Origin: Caulobacteraceae bacterium
Lineage (GTDB): Bacteria; Pseudomonadota; Alphaproteobacteria; Caulobacterales; Caulobacteraceae
DNA length: 8,478 nucleotides
Direction of reading: 5' to 3'
Assembly: GCA_947501315.1 (NCBI GenBank)
Contig: CANMXH010000090.1
Span: forward strand, 1 to 8,478
Made by a program: the position numbers and the translations under genes. The first letter of the stretch is position 1. Every line of letters starts with the position of its first letter. The notes under the pieces are model-generated. The model made no database searches. It was not told the DNA's origin and worked only from the letters and a program-made list of their open reading frames with translations. This document shows positions 6,281-8,478 of the stretch, piece after piece.

Positions 6281-6850
6281 GTGTCGGACTTCGAGGGTGT
6301 TGAGACAGTCGCGACGGTACGGATTGCTGGCCGGGTGAAATGGTTCGATCCCGGCAAGGGATACGGTTTCATTGTGCCGGATGACCCGACCTTGACCGAC
6401 ATGAAGGATGTGCTGTTGCACATCTCCAGCCTGCGCGACGCCGGTCGGCTCGTCGTCGCTGAGGGGGCCCCTATCCGTTGCGACTGCGCCCGACGGGCCA
6501 AGGGCTGGCAGGTTACCGAGGTTCACGAACTCGGCGAGGGGGACCCCGAACAGGTCGTCGCCCCGCGTCGCAGCGCCTATGAGGGTCCGGGAGAGACGGC
6601 CCGCGACGGTCAGGCGTTCCCGGGACTTTCGTCCGGCGCGCCGATGGAGGCCGCGATCGTCAAATGGTTCAATCGGACCAAGGGCTACGGTTTCGTGGTG
6701 CGCGACGGCGAACCAGGGGATATCTTCGTCCATGTCGAGACGTTGCGCCGCTGCGGGCTGGATGACCTGTTGCCCGGGGAGACCGTCGCGGTGCGGTTCG
6801 CCGAGGGTCCCAAGGGGCTGGTGGTCGCGGAAATCAGGCCGGGCGGATGA
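6281..6850 (+). CDS. Protein with two cold-shock domains (CspC/CspD-like of Caulobacter)
   Basis: A 189-residue protein with two OB-fold cold-shock domains that bind single-stranded nucleic acid. Domain 1 spans about residues 15-85 with RNP1 KGYGFI (26-31) and RNP2 VLLHIS (44-49). A polar linker (about 86-122) follows, then domain 2 (124-187) with RNP1 KGYGFV (134-139) and RNP2 IFVHVE (148-153). Domain 1 departs from the family: RNP2 has Leu-Leu where Phe-Val is usual, and a longer loop follows RNP1. Caulobacter CspC and CspD have this two-domain form and act in stationary phase; I cannot tell which one this is. GTG at 6281 is chosen because a GGGGG-AAGG purine tract (6270-6278) precedes it. 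GTG at 6254 would add nine residues but lacks such a site. A DUF192 lipoprotein gene follows after 30 bases. Confidence 0.9.
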   Translation: MSDFEGVETVATVRIAGRVKWFDPGKGYGFIVPDDPTLTDMKDVLLHISSLRDAGRLVVAEGAPIRCDCARRAKGWQVTEVHELGEGDPEQVVAPRRSAYEGPGETARDGQAFPGLSSGAPMEAAIVKWFNRTKGYGFVVRDGEPGDIFVHVETLRRCGLDDLLPGETVAVRFAEGPKGLVVAEIRPGG

Positions 6851-6880
6851 ACCATCCGTCCCTGTGAGGGTGGATTGGCA

Positions 6881-7354
6881 ATGTTGAACCGTCGTGGACT
6901 TCTCGTGGCCCTGTCTGGCCTGGTGCTGCTGTCGGCCTGTGCCGGGGCGGGTGCGCCGCGCGATGCCAAGGGTGACCCGCTTGAGCCACTCACCGTGACC
7001 ACCGCCAGCGGCGAGCACCGGTTCATGGTCGAAATCGCCGATGATGATGCGGAGCGCCAGCGCGGTCTTATGGAGCGCGAACCCCTGGCCGACGACCGCG
7101 GCATGCTGTTCCAGTTCCCCGACGTGGCCGAGCGTGGCTTCTGGATGCGCAACACGCCCAGCCCGCTGGACATCATCTATATCGATCCGCGCGGCCGGAT
7201 CGTCTCGATCGCGAAGAATGCGACGCCGAATTCCGACGCGGTCATTCCGTCGAACGGACCCGCCAGCGGGGTGCTGGAGCTGCGTGCCGGCCGTGCCGAT
7301 GAGATCGGGGCCCGACCGGGTGACAAGGTCAGCCACCCCTTCTTCGCCGAATAG
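6881..7354 (+). CDS. DUF192 family lipoprotein
   Basis: A 157-residue exported protein with a lipoprotein signal: NRR (3-5), a hydrophobic segment (7-17) and lipobox LSAC with Cys20 as the predicted lipidated residue. The mature part is a DUF192 domain (about 38-155), recognised by RQRGLMERE (near 61-69), RGMLFQFP (near 75-82), GFWMRNTPSPLDIIYID (near 87-103) and the G-R-I-V-S-I-A-K-N-A-T-P segment after it. The molecular role of DUF192 is not established. ATG at 6881 has GGA six bases upstream and GAGGG (6866-6870) further up; an in-frame TTG at 6875 adds only two residues and is less likely. It lies 30 bases after the cold-shock gene with no terminator between them, so the two are probably cotranscribed. 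A tRNA-Pro gene follows 48 bases downstream. Confidence 0.92.
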   Translation: MLNRRGLLVALSGLVLLSACAGAGAPRDAKGDPLEPLTVTTASGEHRFMVEIADDDAERQRGLMEREPLADDRGMLFQFPDVAERGFWMRNTPSPLDIIYIDPRGRIVSIAKNATPNSDAVIPSNGPASGVLELRAGRADEIGARPGDKVSHPFFAE

Positions 7355-7366
7355 TCAAACGGCGCG

Positions 7367-7395
7367 TTGCGGCGCAGCGTCGAGTGTGTCAAATC
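7367..7395 (+). promoter_or_regulatory. Weak candidate promoter of tRNA-Pro
   Basis: TTGCGGC (7367-7373) and GTCAAATC (7388-7395) are spaced 14 bases apart and partly match the Caulobacter consensus TTGaCgS / GCTANAWC. Transcription would then start almost at the tRNA 5' end (7403), which is unusually close. The alternative is read-through from the cold-shock/DUF192 operon. Confidence 0.3.
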
Positions 7396-7402
7396 CCGCC
7401 GC

Positions 7403-7479
<77 letters not shown>

Positions 7480-7488
7480 ATTGTCCTC

Positions 7489-8190
7489 CTAGACCACAGT
7501 CCCGAACAGGCGACCGATCCCGGCCGTGGCGGCCAGGGCGACGGCGCCCCAGAAGGCCACCCTGAGCACCGAGCGCGGCACATTGGCGCCGCCCGCGGTC
7601 GCGCCGAGGGCACCGAGCCCCATCAGGCCGACCAGGGCGATGGCGCTGACCCAGATCATCAGTCCATTCAGCGGAGCCAGAAGGGCGACGATCAGAGGCG
7701 GCGCTGCACCGGCGGCAAAGGTCAGGGCGGAGGTCAGGGCGGCCTGTACCGGCCGGGCCGTCGTGAAGTCCGATATGCCAAGCTCATCCTGCGCATGGGC
7801 CCCAAGGGCGTCCCGGGCCATCAACTGTTCGGCAACCTGCCGCGACAGGGCCGGTTCGACGCCCCGGGCTGTGTAGATGGCTGCCAGCTCAACGACCTCG
7901 GCCTCTGGATCAGCGGCGAGTTCGGCCGACTCGCGGGCGAGATCGGCCTTCTCCGTATCGGATTGGGAGCTGACCGAGACGTATTCGCCCGCGGCCATCG
8001 ACATGGCGCCGGCCACCAGTCCGGCCACGCCGGCGATCAGCACGCCGCTGCGCGAGGCCTCGGCGGCGGCCACGCCGACCACCAGGCTGGCGGTCGAGAC
8101 GAGGCCGTCATTGGCCCCGAGAACAGCGGCGCGCAGCCAGCCGATGCGGGCGACCAGATGGCGTTCGGTGTGGCGTTCAAGACGGCTCAT
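7489..8190 (-). CDS. VIT1/CCC1 family membrane transporter (probable Fe2+/Mn2+ transport)
   Basis: A 233-residue membrane protein of the VIT1/CCC1 family, whose known members move Fe2+ or Mn2+ out of the cytosol. The N-terminal HTERHLVARIGWLRAAVLGANDGLVST region and GAMSMAAGEYVSVSSQ (61-76) are the family signatures. About five helices are predicted: 20-42, 49-70, 149-170, 174-197 and 207-230. Between helices 2 and 3 lies the cytoplasmic metal-binding helical domain (about 77-147), rich in Glu (80, 87, 90, 96, 98, 101, 112, 121). It has no N-terminal ferritin-like domain, unlike the MbfA subgroup. ATG at 8190-8188 has AGGAG (8202-8198) seven bases upstream. It lies 46 bases after a cytochrome b561 gene on the same strand and is probably cotranscribed. 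The metal specificity is inferred from the family. Confidence 0.93.
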   Translation of the reverse strand: MSRLERHTERHLVARIGWLRAAVLGANDGLVSTASLVVGVAAAEASRSGVLIAGVAGLVAGAMSMAAGEYVSVSSQSDTEKADLARESAELAADPEAEVVELAAIYTARGVEPALSRQVAEQLMARDALGAHAQDELGISDFTTARPVQAALTSALTFAAGAAPPLIVALLAPLNGLMIWVSAIALVGLMGLGALGATAGGANVPRSVLRVAFWGAVALAATAGIGRLFGTVV

Positions 8191-8236
8191 CGTCGATCTC
8201 CTGAGCGCTGTCGACGTGCCGGCGACCCCGCCTGGC

Positions 8237-8478
8237 TCAGCGGACCAATGGGAGCATACGTCGCAAGGTTCCGTCCTTCAGAACATATTGGTGCAACAGG
8301 GCGGCGGCGGCATGGAGGCCGATCAGCCAGTAGCCGGCCACGCCGAGGGTGACGTGCAACCCCTCGACCTGCCCGGCAAGTTCCTTGTTCGGGGCCACGA
8401 GGGCCGGCAGGCTGAGACCGAAGAAGGGAATCTCCTTGCCGTCGGCGCTGAGGGCCGTCCAGCCCAGTATGGGCATGA
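8237..8478 (-). CDS. Cytochrome b561 (CybB type), C-terminal part (5' end outside window)
   Basis: The last 79 complete codons of a bacterial di-heme b-type cytochrome of the inner membrane, which passes electrons from the quinol pool; CybB of E. coli can serve as a superoxide:ubiquinone oxidoreductase. The fragment starts with the end of a helix (MPILGWTALSADGKEIPFFG, with the typical SGW-like turn), followed by a loop and a final helix (about 43-62). His41 (EGLHVTLG) and His55 (GLHAAAALLH) are 14 residues apart, as are the last two heme-ligand histidines of E. coli CybB. The C-terminal KDGTLRRMLP matches the family ending. The Met at 8476-8474 is internal, because the family has two or more helices before it; the gene continues past the window edge. 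The VIT-family gene follows 46 bases downstream. Confidence 0.9.
   Translation of the reverse strand, partial: MPILGWTALSADGKEIPFFGLSLPALVAPNKELAGQVEGLHVTLGVAGYWLIGLHAAAALLHQYVLKDGTLRRMLPLVR

Noticed and set aside
6224..7336. A 370-codon minus-strand open frame over the cold-shock and DUF192 genes
   Set aside because: Both plus-strand genes have clear domains; the antisense frame shows none.

Overview
The window reads as an ordinary chromosomal segment of an alphaproteobacterium, most likely of the Caulobacterales (Caulobacter/Brevundimonas-like). The evidence is high G+C with strong third-position G/C bias, a class I PHA synthase with a long Pro/Ala-rich N-terminus, a glpX-recJ pair, a two-domain cold-shock protein of the kind described in Caulobacter, and a tRNA promoter whose -10 (GCTATATC) fits the Caulobacter housekeeping consensus GCTANAWC. 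The genus is inferred from these protein and promoter features; no rRNA or other marker is present. I saw no transposase, integrase, phage gene, CRISPR array or defence system.

Layout. (1) 1-153: the 3' end of msrB (+). (2) 150-2482 (-): phaC followed by a four-helix membrane protein that starts on TTG inside the phaC stop; its own stop overlaps the msrB stop tail to tail. (3) 2571-5850 (+): a small lipoprotein of unknown function diverging from phaC, then glpX (class II fructose-1,6-bisphosphatase) and recJ (single-strand exonuclease), the last two joined by a TGATG stop/start overlap. (4) 5936-6057: a tRNA-Glu(UUC) gene with its own promoter. (5) 6058-7354 (+): a 223-base non-coding leader with homopolymer runs and a small palindrome, then a double cold-shock-domain protein and a DUF192 lipoprotein in a probable operon. 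(6) 7403-7479: tRNA-Pro(UGG). (7) 7489-8478 (-): a VIT/CCC1-family metal transporter downstream of a cytochrome b561 gene that runs off the right edge.

The genes form small independent housekeeping and storage units: carbon storage (phaC), gluconeogenesis (glpX), recombination and repair (recJ), translation (two tRNAs), stress or stationary-phase RNA binding (cold-shock protein), oxidative repair (msrB), and membrane metal/electron functions (VIT, cytochrome b561). No undescribed multi-gene system is evident. The points most worth a second look are the TTG-coupled membrane protein behind phaC, the cold-shock/DUF192 pair with its leader and palindrome, and the uncharacterised lipoprotein beside glpX-recJ.
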